A stretch of DNA of 64,000 bases from an uncultured Azospirillum sp. (lineage in GTDB: Bacteria; Pseudomonadota; Alphaproteobacteria; RF32; CAG-239). The translations under genes were made by a program, and so were the position numbers. Shown in pieces: positions 8,801-17,408 of the stretch. Numbering within the stretch: position 1 is the stretch's first letter; each line of letters opens with the position of its first letter. The notes below the pieces were generated by a model. It had not been told where the DNA came from. It searched no databases and was given only the letters and a program-made list of their open reading frames with translations. The stretch is taken from NCBI GenBank assembly GCA_900538765.1, contig UQAB01000003.1:1-64000 (forward strand). Reading direction: 5' to 3'.

Positions 8801-11405
8801 TCTTTTGGCGAAAGTGGCGTATGATGTCGCCGGTGCCGCCAATCTGAGCCATGCCGTAGATAAAGACGCCAGCCTCGGCCTGAAGCTCAACCATGAGGAA
8901 TACAGCCATGGTGATGATATTGAAATGCAGATAACCGCGCCTTATGCCGGTTATGGCCTGATTACCATTGAGCGTGACAGCGTTTATGCTTATAAATGGT
9001 TTAGGGCGGAAACCACGTCAGTTGTTGAAAAAATAGAACTGCCGGACAGTGTTGAAGGTAACGCCTACGTCAATGTCGCCTTTTTCCGAGATGTTAATTC
9101 GCCGGAAATCTATATGCCGTCTTTGAGTTATGCGGCTGCACCGTTTTCGATTAACAAGTCTGACCGCCGGATTGACGTTGATTTGAATGTTCCTGAAAAC
9201 GTCAAACCGGGGGATGATTTGACTGTTACTTACAAAACGTCGGATAAGGCTAAAATTATTGTTTATGGCGTCAATCAGGGGATACTGCAGGTTGCCGGTT
9301 ATACGCAGCCCAATCCGCTGAATGAGTTCTTGAAGAAAAAAGCGCTCCGCGTCGTAACGTCGCAGATTATGGATTTGATTATGCCTGACATTCGTATTCT
9401 GAGAATGCTTTCTTCCAGCGGCGGCGATGACAGCTACGAAGAAGCGGCCTTAGAAAAAAATCTTAACCCGTTTGCCCGCAAAACCGACAAACCGGTTGCA
9501 TTCTGGAGCGGAATTTTAGACAGTGACGAAAAAGGCGGAACTTATGTTTATAAAGTCCCGGAAAATTTTAACGGCGAAATTAAGGTTATGGCGGTGGCCG
9601 TTTCTGAAAGCCGATTCGGCAGCGCTTCCCGTTCGGTTTTAAGCCGCGGTGATTTTGCACTGATACCGTCCGGGCCGTTAAACGTTTCTCCCGGAGATGA
9701 GTTTGTCGTTGGTTTAAGTGTCGGCAATCTGGTTGAAAATTCCGGCGATGATTATGAGGTTCGTGTATCACTCAATCCCGGAAACGGTTTTGAAGTTGTC
9801 GGCAATAAAGTTCAGACGGTAAAAATGTCTGAAAAAGGTGAGGCTATGCTGAAATTCCGCTTGAAAGCCCTGCCTAAACTGGGAGCCAAAGAACTTGTTT
9901 TTATGGCGGAAAGCGTCAAAGACAATACCAAAACTGCGCGAATGCCTTATACGTTGAGCCTACGTCCGTCTACACCGTACGACAGCCGTTTTGCCATGGG
10001 GTTTGAACGTTCTGAATATAAGCTTTCCGGGATTGAAACACTTTATGATGAATACCGCGTTCAGCAGGTGTCTGCCTCCGTTTCGCCGTTGGTTTTGGCT
10101 TCGGGGTTGTTAAAATACCTGAACAAGTACCCGCATGTTTGCACCGAACAGGCGATAAGTAAGGTTTTTCCGGCAATGGAAGTCTTTTTCAAATATCCGG
10201 AGCTGGTAAAAAATATGGATATTTACGCTTTGTTTGACGACGCCATGCTGAAACTGCGCGAACGCCAGACGATAAACGGCGGTTTTACAACCTGGAATGT
10301 ATCCGGTGTTGTCGCAGATCCGTTTGACTCTGTTTACGCGGCGCATTTCCTGGTAAAAGCCCGGGAGCATAATTTTAATGTGTCGGAAAACATGTTGCAA
10401 AAAGCTCTGGCTTATTGTGAAGAACAGGCCGGGCGCACACCGAACGGCATAGACGATATTGTTCCTGCTTATGCCGCCTATGTTCTGACCTTAAGCGGGC
10501 GGGTAACGACCAGCTATCTGCTGAATTTGGAGGAATATTATAAGGATAATTATGCCAAAAACTGGAAAGAAAGTCTGAATGCTTCTTTTATGGCAGCAGG
10601 ATATGCCTTGCTTCAGGATAACGCCAAAGCGCGCAGCCTGGCCGGACAATACAAATATGGCGCAAGCGGCGATATCGCCGATGACGCCGCCAACATTTAT
10701 CTGATGGCTTCTTATTTCCCTAATGATTTCGGTGCTTTGCGTGAAGATAATGTCAAAACGTTGCTGAAACCGCTGAACAGCGGCGCCTTTAATACGATTT
10801 CGTCCGCCTATGCCGTTTTGGCGCTGAATGCTTTCAGTAATGAAGAAGACGATAAAAATATACATTTTTCCGGAAGCCAGCCACAGTATACGCCTTTTCC
10901 GACGGTTGACTTTAATGCCTCGTCCCAAGGATTGACGGTAACTTCTGAAAAACCGTTCTATTATGTTGTGGTGCAGCAGGGCTTTCCGCGGCAGGATAAA
11001 ACGGCGCCTTTTGCCGAGGGAATGGAAGTTTCCAAAAAAGTTTATGACAAAGCTGGTAATGAAGTATCAAAAGCCGGGCTTGGTGATGAACTGATTGTTA
11101 AAATCACCTACCGCGGTTTGCGCCGGGATGCCGTTTCTGATGTGGCACTGGTTGATTTGCTGCCCGGTTGTTTCGAAGTTGTCGACAATTCTCTTGAAAC
11201 GGATTGGAACACGGATTCTTCGGAAATCAGGGACGACAGGGTCATCTCGTACGTCACGGCCGGCCGGGAAGCGCATGAAATTTCTTATCGCGTCAAAGTC
11301 ATTGCCGAAGGGAATTTTGTTCTGCCGCCGGTTTACGCCTCGGCGATGTACCTGCCGTTGGTTCGCGCCAATTCGGCATCCGGGACGATAAAGAGCGGTG
11401 AATAA
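5880..11405 (+). CDS. yfhM: bacterial alpha-2-macroglobulin (YfhM type) with thioester motif
   Basis: This 1841-residue envelope protein has an N-terminal membrane helix (about 10-32) and the multi-domain plan of bacterial alpha-2-macroglobulins: repeated MG beta domains, the YRPGE segment typical of MG domains near residue 650, a bait-like region, and a thioester domain with CTEQ (Cys about 1421). The intact CxEQ motif suggests it can form the thioester that traps attacking proteases in the periplasm. The ATG at 5880 was chosen because AAGGGG lies 9 nt upstream; an upstream TTG would add six residues. The stop overlaps the GTG of pbpC by 8 nt. Pairing with PBP1C is the known arrangement: the protease trap guards the periplasm while PBP1C repairs peptidoglycan. 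Confidence 0.92.
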   Translation: MTTKFFGKKTALIVSAAVVALICAVAGLWYFFAGSYRLSGNDNLIVAIGSIEAPSDSSVSGDKIYPSPLRVIFTAPLARIDRLYQPLESGVAITPSIRGQWVWENDSRLRFTPESDWIPNTEYKVVLSDEILNPQVELKDNEFSFSAPSFSGKVVDSDFYEDPQNIKNKSATASFRFNYPLNPQNIKDKISVKTASGENYDFTYKLTDQNTVLHVVSAPLKIKSEEDFAKITVAGAENAYNKKTFDGKLTATVKIPSSSTFFKVKSVSSAIVRNEQNNDNPEQILFVNFSTAVNSAGLAENLKLYFSKDNCRLVRKKIAENRKNGNGFYDNMRQLALSEVSVNEDNLKNHMFKYDADYQKGCLTTVISKGLRSVEGFRLGEDVVETTDIVPYPQEARIAFDGAVLPLNGSREVAFLSRGVKELRISVARIDSASLNHLVTQTSGDFAHPYFRNYNFTEDNISEIFEKKLNINAEHPAEANYSSLNLNEYFKDKKGVFLVKVRGYADDNHYSSEDSRLIMITDLGIVVKDNLNQTHDIFISDISEGRPVSGAVIDVLGKNGLPVISVKTNAEGKASVPDFSGFKKDREAVVYKVTNGNDVSFLPISRSDRRMDMSRFDVGGEYDYGQDENALKGYIFSDRGIYRPGETAHFGIIVRQNDLNVPKKLPFAVEVRNPAGDIVAVRNIWADAAGFMEYSLELRRTAKTGLYTLLLYVNDKNSRRFVSAADFKVEEFQPDNLRLKVDWENYAGTGWYAAKNLKASVALYNLYGNPAAAHEIKADYSLTPADFHFKQYAGYLFRDPLRNADKAPRSYRGSLSPLKTDVEGKGKLAVDLSQFEQGTYRLSLSVEGFELGSGRGVSASLGALISPNEYLVGWKADGDLSYIARNSAREIQFIAVDNTLRQIAKDDLFISLSRRRYVSSLVEMPNGTYRYQMVPKEQVIFKQPWQIASTGGKETLKTDEAGEFILTVTDNDGRLLAKVAYDVAGAANLSHAVDKDASLGLKLNHEEYSHGDDIEMQITAPYAGYGLITIERDSVYAYKWFRAETTSVVEKIELPDSVEGNAYVNVAFFRDVNSPEIYMPSLSYAAAPFSINKSDRRIDVDLNVPENVKPGDDLTVTYKTSDKAKIIVYGVNQGILQVAGYTQPNPLNEFLKKKALRVVTSQIMDLIMPDIRILRMLSSSGGDDSYEEAALEKNLNPFARKTDKPVAFWSGILDSDEKGGTYVYKVPENFNGEIKVMAVAVSESRFGSASRSVLSRGDFALIPSGPLNVSPGDEFVVGLSVGNLVENSGDDYEVRVSLNPGNGFEVVGNKVQTVKMSEKGEAMLKFRLKALPKLGAKELVFMAESVKDNTKTARMPYTLSLRPSTPYDSRFAMGFERSEYKLSGIETLYDEYRVQQVSASVSPLVLASGLLKYLNKYPHVCTEQAISKVFPAMEVFFKYPELVKNMDIYALFDDAMLKLRERQTINGGFTTWNVSGVVADPFDSVYAAHFLVKAREHNFNVSENMLQKALAYCEEQAGRTPNGIDDIVPAYAAYVLTLSGRVTTSYLLNLEEYYKDNYAKNWKESLNASFMAAGYALLQDNAKARSLAGQYKYGASGDIADDAANIYLMASYFPNDFGALREDNVKTLLKPLNSGAFNTISSAYAVLALNAFSNEEDDKNIHFSGSQPQYTPFPTVDFNASSQGLTVTSEKPFYYVVVQQGFPRQDKTAPFAEGMEVSKKVYDKAGNEVSKAGLGDELIVKITYRGLRRDAVSDVALVDLLPGCFEVVDNSLETDWNTDSSEIRDDRVISYVTAGREAHEISYRVKVIAEGNFVLPPVYASAMYLPLVRANSASGTIKSGE

Positions 11406-13731
11406 GCACTGCGGCATATTGAAAAAACTGTTCCGGTGCCGGTTGTTCCGTTTTGTGCTGGGCGGCGTTCTCTTAGGGCTGGTATTTTGCTTGCTTGTTC
11501 CCAAACCGGTTTTGTATGAAAAATACAGCTTTTCTTCCGCTGTTTATGACCGGCAGGACCACCTGTTGAAATTGTCTTTGTCCATGGATGATAAATACCG
11601 CCTTTTTGTGCCGTTTGAGAAAATTCCCAGCGAGGCTGTTCAGGCATTGTTGTTATATGAAGACCGCAGCTTTTATTATCATCCCGGTGTTAATCCGCTA
11701 AGCATTCTCCGCGCCGTTGCGGAAATGGCCGGCGGTGGACGCCGGCAAGGGGCTTCAACAATTACCATGCAGTTGGCGCGTATCATTTATAATATTGATT
11801 CCTCAAAAGTTTCCGGAAAAATAATGCAAATTTTGCGAGCCTTGCAGATTGAAATGTTTTATAGCAAGGATGAAATTCTTGAAGCCTATTTTAATCTTGC
11901 GCCTTATGGCGGCAATATTGAGGGGATAGGCGCTGCCTCTCTGATTTATTTTAACCGCAGGGCTGAAGCTTTGTACCTGCCGCAGATTATGGCGCTTACG
12001 GTCATTCCGCAAAATCCGGGAAAGCGGGCACTGCTGACTGCAAACGGACGAAAAAGTGTTGCTGCCGCTTCGGCAAGGTTAAAAAAAATTTGGCAGAAAA
12101 CGTACAGCCATCCGGAAAATTCATATTTAAGCCTGCCTCTGTCGTCCGGAGTTTATCTGCCTCGAGAAGCGCCGCATTTTACCCGCAGTGTGTTGGAAAA
12201 AAACAGCGGAGAGGTAAAAACGGTTTTGGATTTGAATTATCAGCATATGGCGGAAGAAATTTTGCATAACTATGTGCGGGAACACAGGCGGCAGGGCGTT
12301 TATAACGCGGCGGCACTGATTGTGGACGCGCGGACAATGGACGTTCTGGCTTATGTCGGGTCGCAAAATTTTTGGGACGATACCATCCGCGGACAGGTTG
12401 ACGGGGCAGGGGCGCTGCGTTCTCCCGGTTCTGTTTTGAAGCCGTTCATATATGCATTGGCATTGCAGCAGGGAATTATTCACCCGATGACAATGCTGAA
12501 AGATGTTCCTAAAAATTATGGCGTCTATACGCCGGAAAATTTTGACCATTCTTTTTACGGCTTGGTAAATGCCACGCAGGCGCTGGTTTACAGCCGCAAT
12601 ATTCCGGCTGTTGAGTTGTTGCTGCGCGTCGGTGAAAACAATTTTTACAATTTGCTGCAAGAAAGCGGTGTTCCTGATTTGCGACCGGTTGAGTTTTATG
12701 GGCTGGCCATGGCGCTGGGCGGTACGGAAGTTTCCATGCGCAATTTGGCGGCAATGTATGCCATGTTATACAATCAGGGGAAATTTAAACCGTTGCGCTT
12801 TCTGGGCGAAGAGCAGGGCGAAGAAAAATGCCTGCTGTCGCCGGAAGCCGCATTTCTCACGTTGAATATGCTGTCTAAAAATATGGCGGTTGATGACAGC
12901 CGAACGCGCTTTTCTGCCTCCAAAAACGCTTATCCCGTTGCATGGAAAACCGGAACCTCTTATGGTTATAAAGATGCCTGGAGCGCCGGTGTCGTCGGGC
13001 CGTATGTTGTGGTTGTCTGGATCGGCAATTTTGACGGTACGCCGAACAATGCATTTGTTGGCCGGGATATTGCCGCGCCGCTTTTTTTCAGGCTGGTACG
13101 CCGTCTGGCCCGGGAAAATAACATTCCGCCGCGATTGGAACCATCTTCCGACTTGAAACTTGCCAAAGTCAGCATCTGCCGCGATACGGGGGATCTTGCC
13201 GGTAGCGGCTGTAAAGACAGGGTTGTTTCATATTTTATTCCCGGCGTGTCGGATATAAAATTGTCAAATATTTCCCGCCAAATTCCTATAGATGTTGAAA
13301 CCGGGCTGCGTGCCTGTCGGCATGCGCCGCCGTCTACAGTGATGAAAAGTTATAATTTCTGGCCGTCCGACGTATTGCGCGCTTATGCCGAAGCCGGGAT
13401 AAGTATAAGCCGTCCGCCCGCTTTTAAAGAAGATTGTTCCGAAGTCGAAACCTATAGCCAGGGCCGGGCGCCGGAAATTGTCATGCCTGTCGCCGGCAGC
13501 CGTTTCCTGTTGCGTTCAGCCAATCTCGAAAATGAAAAAATCGTTTTGAAAGCTTCTTTGGACGCTGATGCCGAATATGCCTACTGGTTCGTCAACAATC
13601 GCCTTGCCGGTCAGACAAAGGCCGGTGAAACGCTGGAAGTTTCGCCGCCGCTTGGCAATGCCGAGGTTAAGGCCGTCGACAACATGGGACGTGCGTCATC
13701 AGTTTGGGTTGAAATAAAATTAGTGGATTAA
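11398..13731 (+). CDS. pbpC: penicillin-binding protein 1C (peptidoglycan glycosyltransferase/transpeptidase)
   Basis: The 777-residue bifunctional class A enzyme starts at a GTG inside the end of the preceding gene. A membrane anchor (about 12-34) is followed by the glycosyltransferase 51 domain with YEDRSFYYHPGVNP and GASTITMQLAR, then the transpeptidase domain with the active-site SxxK (SPGSVLKPF), and KTGT (AWKTGTSYGY). The C-terminal 150 residues form the beta-rich extension typical of PBP1C. It polymerises and cross-links peptidoglycan on the outer face of the inner membrane. Translational coupling with the alpha-2-macroglobulin gene supports a joint envelope-defence role. Confidence 0.94.
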   Translation: MNKHCGILKKLFRCRLFRFVLGGVLLGLVFCLLVPKPVLYEKYSFSSAVYDRQDHLLKLSLSMDDKYRLFVPFEKIPSEAVQALLLYEDRSFYYHPGVNPLSILRAVAEMAGGGRRQGASTITMQLARIIYNIDSSKVSGKIMQILRALQIEMFYSKDEILEAYFNLAPYGGNIEGIGAASLIYFNRRAEALYLPQIMALTVIPQNPGKRALLTANGRKSVAAASARLKKIWQKTYSHPENSYLSLPLSSGVYLPREAPHFTRSVLEKNSGEVKTVLDLNYQHMAEEILHNYVREHRRQGVYNAAALIVDARTMDVLAYVGSQNFWDDTIRGQVDGAGALRSPGSVLKPFIYALALQQGIIHPMTMLKDVPKNYGVYTPENFDHSFYGLVNATQALVYSRNIPAVELLLRVGENNFYNLLQESGVPDLRPVEFYGLAMALGGTEVSMRNLAAMYAMLYNQGKFKPLRFLGEEQGEEKCLLSPEAAFLTLNMLSKNMAVDDSRTRFSASKNAYPVAWKTGTSYGYKDAWSAGVVGPYVVVVWIGNFDGTPNNAFVGRDIAAPLFFRLVRRLARENNIPPRLEPSSDLKLAKVSICRDTGDLAGSGCKDRVVSYFIPGVSDIKLSNISRQIPIDVETGLRACRHAPPSTVMKSYNFWPSDVLRAYAEAGISISRPPAFKEDCSEVETYSQGRAPEIVMPVAGSRFLLRSANLENEKIVLKASLDADAEYAYWFVNNRLAGQTKAGETLEVSPPLGNAEVKAVDNMGRASSVWVEIKLVD

Positions 13732-13800
13732 ATTTTATTTTTGTTTCAATCTTAAGATTAGTTGTTATCATTATTACATAATATCTGATGAGGAGGAAAT

Positions 13801-14241
13801 ATGGAATATATGGGAATGCCGCTCTGGCAGCTTTTGTGTATCGCCGGTGTTGTTTTGGTTATTGTTGAAATCATGACGCCGACAATGTTTTGCCTCAATC
13901 TGGCTTTGGCCTGTTTCGGAACGGCGGTTGTATCGCTTTATACGGCGGATTATATGACGCTGACGGTCAGCTGGGTTGTCTTTTCCTGTGTGTTTTTGCT
14001 GCTGCTCCGGCCGGTTTTGGTCAGAAAAGCGTCCGGAAAAGGAACGGAAACCGGTATTGGCCGCTATATCGGCCGTCAGGCAAAAGTCTTGGAAAAAGTT
14101 GATGCTGACAATGGCGTTATCTCTATTTTTGATGAACGCTGGAATGCCCGCAGCCTTGATAAAAGCGAAATAGCCGAAGGCGCAACGGTTATTATTGAGA
14201 AAAACGACAATTTAATCATGTATGTAAGAAAGGAAAAATAA
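13801..14241 (+). CDS. NfeD-like membrane protein
   Basis: The 146-residue protein has two or three hydrophobic helices (about 8-75) and a C-terminal soluble OB-fold-sized domain (about 85-146), the plan of short NfeD proteins. GAGGAGG lies just before the ATG. The next gene, one nucleotide after its stop, is an SPFH (stomatin/QmcA) protein, the standard partner of NfeD in bacteria; the pair is thought to organise membrane microdomains and quality control. Confidence 0.87.
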   Translation: MEYMGMPLWQLLCIAGVVLVIVEIMTPTMFCLNLALACFGTAVVSLYTADYMTLTVSWVVFSCVFLLLLRPVLVRKASGKGTETGIGRYIGRQAKVLEKVDADNGVISIFDERWNARSLDKSEIAEGATVIIEKNDNLIMYVRKEK

Positions 14242-14242
14242 A

Positions 14243-15220
14243 ATGTACTTGGAATGGATTATCATTGCCGCGGTTGCGGTATATTTCCTGAAAGGGCTTA
14301 TCATTGTCCAGCAGGCCGAAGCGGTCATTGTCGAACGCCTGGGTAAGTTTGAACGCGAATTGTCGCCGGGATTGAACTTCATTTTCCCGTTTTTTGAATC
14401 GCCGCGCCGCATGGCCTGGAAAATGACCTCCCGCCTTCCGAACGGCGAAACCTATGCCTATATCCGCGAGCGCACCAAAATTGATATGCGCGAAGCCGTA
14501 TATGATTTTCCGCGCCAGAATGTTATTACCAAGGATAATGTTACCATCAGCATCAATGCGCTCTTGTATTTTCAGATTGTAAATGCCAAAAGCGCGGTTT
14601 ATGAAATTCAAAACCTGCCGGAAGCCATTGAAAAGTTGACGCAGACGACCCTGCGTAACCTTGTCGGTGCGATAGATCTGGATGAAACGCTGGTTTCCCG
14701 TGATAAAATCAACCATGAACTTCGTGCTATTTTGGATGATGCGACCAATAAATGGGGTGTAAAGGTCAATCGTGTAGAGTTGCAGGACATTATTCCGCCG
14801 GCAGATATCCAGCAGGCTATGGAAAAGCAGATGAAAGCCGAACGTGAACGCCGCGCCGCCATTCTGGAAGCGGAAGGTTTGAAAAAATCGGCAATTTTGA
14901 AAGCCGAAGGTCAGAAAGAAGCTGAAATCAATAAAGCCGAGGGTATTAAACAGTCTTCAATTCTGCAGGCAGAGGGTGCTGCCGAAGCCCGTGTTAAAAC
15001 GGCGGAAGCTGAAGCCGAAGCGATTCGCCAGGTAACGGAAGCCATTGCTAAAAACGGCCAGCCTGACAAATATCTCATTGCCATGAAGTATCTTGAAACG
15101 CTGAAGAGCATCACTGAAGGCGAAAACAACAAAATTGTCTATATGCCCTATGAAGCAACAGGTATTTTAAGCTCCATTGACGGAATCAAGCAAATGTTTG
15201 ATACCCCGGGCAAGAAATAA
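14243..15220 (+). CDS. qmcA: SPFH/stomatin-like membrane protein (QmcA type)
   Basis: The 325-residue protein has an N-terminal membrane helix (about 3-22), the SPFH/band 7 domain (AVIVERLGKFERELSPGLNF, then QNVITKDNVTISINALLYFQI), and a long alanine/glutamate-rich coiled coil (about 195-265, repeats of ILEAEG, ILKAEG, INKAEG, ILQAEG). These oligomerise into membrane ring scaffolds. It follows the nfeD gene immediately and ends before a strong bidirectional terminator. Confidence 0.92.
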   Translation: MYLEWIIIAAVAVYFLKGLIIVQQAEAVIVERLGKFERELSPGLNFIFPFFESPRRMAWKMTSRLPNGETYAYIRERTKIDMREAVYDFPRQNVITKDNVTISINALLYFQIVNAKSAVYEIQNLPEAIEKLTQTTLRNLVGAIDLDETLVSRDKINHELRAILDDATNKWGVKVNRVELQDIIPPADIQQAMEKQMKAERERRAAILEAEGLKKSAILKAEGQKEAEINKAEGIKQSSILQAEGAAEARVKTAEAEAEAIRQVTEAIAKNGQPDKYLIAMKYLETLKSITEGENNKIVYMPYEATGILSSIDGIKQMFDTPGKK

Positions 15221-15241
15221 TCGGATTGTTTCCAAGAACAA

Positions 15242-15281
15242 CAAAAAGCCGCGGCTTATTTTTATAAGCGGCGGCTTTTTG
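15242..15281. terminator. bidirectional rho-independent terminator
   Basis: An extended hairpin (11-bp outer stem CAAAAAGCCGC/GCGGCTTTTTG and inner GCTTAT/ATAAGC) is flanked by A and T runs. It separates the rightward SPFH gene from the leftward 123-aa gene and can serve both. Confidence 0.88.
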
Positions 15282-15282
15282 T

Positions 15283-15654
15283 TTACAGAATAAGTTTTTT
15301 CTCAAGATCGGGCGTATACCAGCGATATTGGTATACTGCTTCCAAATCTTTCTCGGTTAAAACCAGCTCATCGGCACTTTCATCGGCAGGAGAAATACAA
15401 AGCATTTTCTCGTTTTTAAGCCATTTTGCCGTTGCCTCCAGAAATTCAACCTTATTATCTTTAAGATTAAATTTGCTGACAAACTGTCCGCGGCAAATGT
15501 CGATAGCCAAGTTTGAACCGGGAATTGCCACGCCGGCATGATAAAGAGTTTTTCCGGCTGTTACATCTTTTATAAGGCACCATGAGAGCTTTTCGGCCGG
15601 CACGTTAAAATGTGTGGAGAAAAACGCCAAGGTGCAGAAACTTTTTGTTTTCAT
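15283..15654 (-). CDS. hypothetical 123-aa protein
   Basis: No family recognised. There is no clear signal peptide; the N-terminus is mildly hydrophobic (CTLAFFSTHF). Residues 25-60 contain two cysteines and an LDI-like beta-rich stretch, and the C-terminus is acidic then basic. It is a single-gene unit ending at the shared terminator, and the ribosome site is weak. It is called on length, position and clean termination. Confidence 0.6.
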   Translation of the reverse strand: MKTKSFCTLAFFSTHFNVPAEKLSWCLIKDVTAGKTLYHAGVAIPGSNLAIDICRGQFVSKFNLKDNKVEFLEATAKWLKNEKMLCISPADESADELVLTEKDLEAVYQYRWYTPDLEKKLIL

Positions 15655-15804
15655 ATATCTTAATAATTAAAATTCCTAAAATATATATCATATTTTCGTC
15701 CATTCGTCAATAATAAAAAATTAATCCGATTATAAAATAATTATATTTATTTTAATATTTTTATGATATAATTAGACAAAATATGTAAAAACAAGAGGCC
15801 TGTT

Positions 15805-17316
15805 ATGAATGATGAAGAAATAAAACAAATTGAAGATAACATTAATAATCCTGTTGTTCGCAGCCGGATTTCAACTTTTAATGATAATACGCTTAAAGTT
15901 TTAGGTTTGATAAAAGACGGTATAAAATCAGATATGGCACAGTCTGACATAAAAAAGATTTTAAGAATGTTGGCCTCTGATGAACCGGAACTGGCCGCCG
16001 ATTTGGAAAATGCCGCTTCAAAATATGAAAGAAATAAAAAGCTGGATGGACTGTCTGAAGAAACAAAAAAATCAAAACAGGTTTTGATGGGCAAGGTTGT
16101 CCGCCGCGAATTGATTGAAGGAGTTAAATTTCTTTACGCCAACCATGCTTCGCCGGATAAATTACAGTCTTTCCTGCGCGCTAAAAGTGAAGATGAAAAA
16201 AATCTTCTTATGGGAATGGTTGTCAAAGATTATCATAATACCAATTATGATGATGGCACTTTCAAAAAAATGAACAATGTCCTCAGTGCGTTTAACCGCC
16301 GCATTTCCCGCCGTGTATTGGGAAAATTTGGAGATAAAAACGGCGTAACCCTATCGCCGGAAGAAAATCAGATGATTCGCTGTGTTATGAACGGCAGCTT
16401 TTATCTTCCCGAAGATGAAAGCACTTATTCACCGATCTGGCAGAAATGCCGCTTCCGTAAAGCAAAAAATAATTATCTGAGCGCTAAAGATTATGATTTG
16501 CTGAATAAAAATCCGTTGTTCAGGGAGGCTTCGTCAAGCCAGAACATCCGCTTGTTAGAAAATATCATAGCCGAAGCCCTGTCTAAAAAAGGCGTTTCCA
16601 TAGAGGAGGCCGCGCAACTCAATTTTAGCGATATGGCAGAAGTGCTGCAACAAAATTCTAAGGATGGAAAAATATCTTTTGCTGCTTTGCAGCCATTGTG
16701 CAGTGAAAATCCCCGGCAGGGATTTTGCCGTAAACTTTTGAGCGATGAAGAAACCTTAAAAGCAATTAGAAAGGATTTTCTGGCGAATGGTGTTTCTCCT
16801 GAATATTTTGCATTCTGGGCAGAAAATGTCTTGGTCAGCGGCAATCCCAATCCTAAAGTCGAAGAAGGCCGGTTTGAGGGAATAATTCCGAATATAACCA
16901 TTCACCATAAAAACCATGTCAATTATGCCAAAACCTGCAAGGATATGCTTGATATTAACGATGCGTCCAATTTCAGTATGGTTGTGGCCTTTGGTAACAA
17001 AGACCCGCATGCGGTGGAACATCTCGGTGACAATGACAAGGTTATGTATGTCAACCAAAACAAAACATCGCGTAAAGATCCTTCTCTGCTCGCTAAAACG
17101 GCGCCGGAAGCGGACGATATCGCCGTTTCTGAAATGTTTTCCTATGTAACTGAAGAAGGGCGGGACACCCGGGCGTATATCTCGCCGACACAGACGCTGA
17201 ACCGGCCTGATATTTCCGGCAACCGGGATATGGCACGGAAAAATATTCAAACAAAGCAAAAATACAAGATTTCAAGTAATTATATTGCTTCTCAAATGGG
17301 AGTTGCCCGAATTTAA
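15805..17316 (+). CDS. unknown 503-aa protein with an HNH-like C-terminal motif
   Basis: The family was not recognised. The first 340 residues are charged and helical, with no signal peptide or membrane helix. Near residue 355-405 the sequence reads NITIHHKNHV, then DASNFSMVV, then DPHAVEHL, giving an HH, an N about 20 residues on, and a closing HxxxH. That order resembles the His-Asn-His metal-binding core of HNH nucleases and of some polymorphic toxin domains. The assignment is inference from pattern only. The ATG has AGAGG about 8 nt upstream. It is monocistronic, with no obvious immunity gene beside it; downstream is the mla operon. Confidence 0.7.
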   Translation: MNDEEIKQIEDNINNPVVRSRISTFNDNTLKVLGLIKDGIKSDMAQSDIKKILRMLASDEPELAADLENAASKYERNKKLDGLSEETKKSKQVLMGKVVRRELIEGVKFLYANHASPDKLQSFLRAKSEDEKNLLMGMVVKDYHNTNYDDGTFKKMNNVLSAFNRRISRRVLGKFGDKNGVTLSPEENQMIRCVMNGSFYLPEDESTYSPIWQKCRFRKAKNNYLSAKDYDLLNKNPLFREASSSQNIRLLENIIAEALSKKGVSIEEAAQLNFSDMAEVLQQNSKDGKISFAALQPLCSENPRQGFCRKLLSDEETLKAIRKDFLANGVSPEYFAFWAENVLVSGNPNPKVEEGRFEGIIPNITIHHKNHVNYAKTCKDMLDINDASNFSMVVAFGNKDPHAVEHLGDNDKVMYVNQNKTSRKDPSLLAKTAPEADDIAVSEMFSYVTEEGRDTRAYISPTQTLNRPDISGNRDMARKNIQTKQKYKISSNYIASQMGVARI

Positions 17317-17408
17317 TTATACATACCCGGTTGTAAGTAATAAATCTTGAAAAGAAGCGTCAAACAGCATATATTGCTTTCAGGATTAATCTGTAAGAAT
17401 GAATTCTG

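Noticed and set aside
15805..17316. Toxin-immunity pair
   Set aside because: Neighbouring genes are the mla operon and a 123-aa gene behind a terminator on the other strand; no coupled small immunity gene is present.
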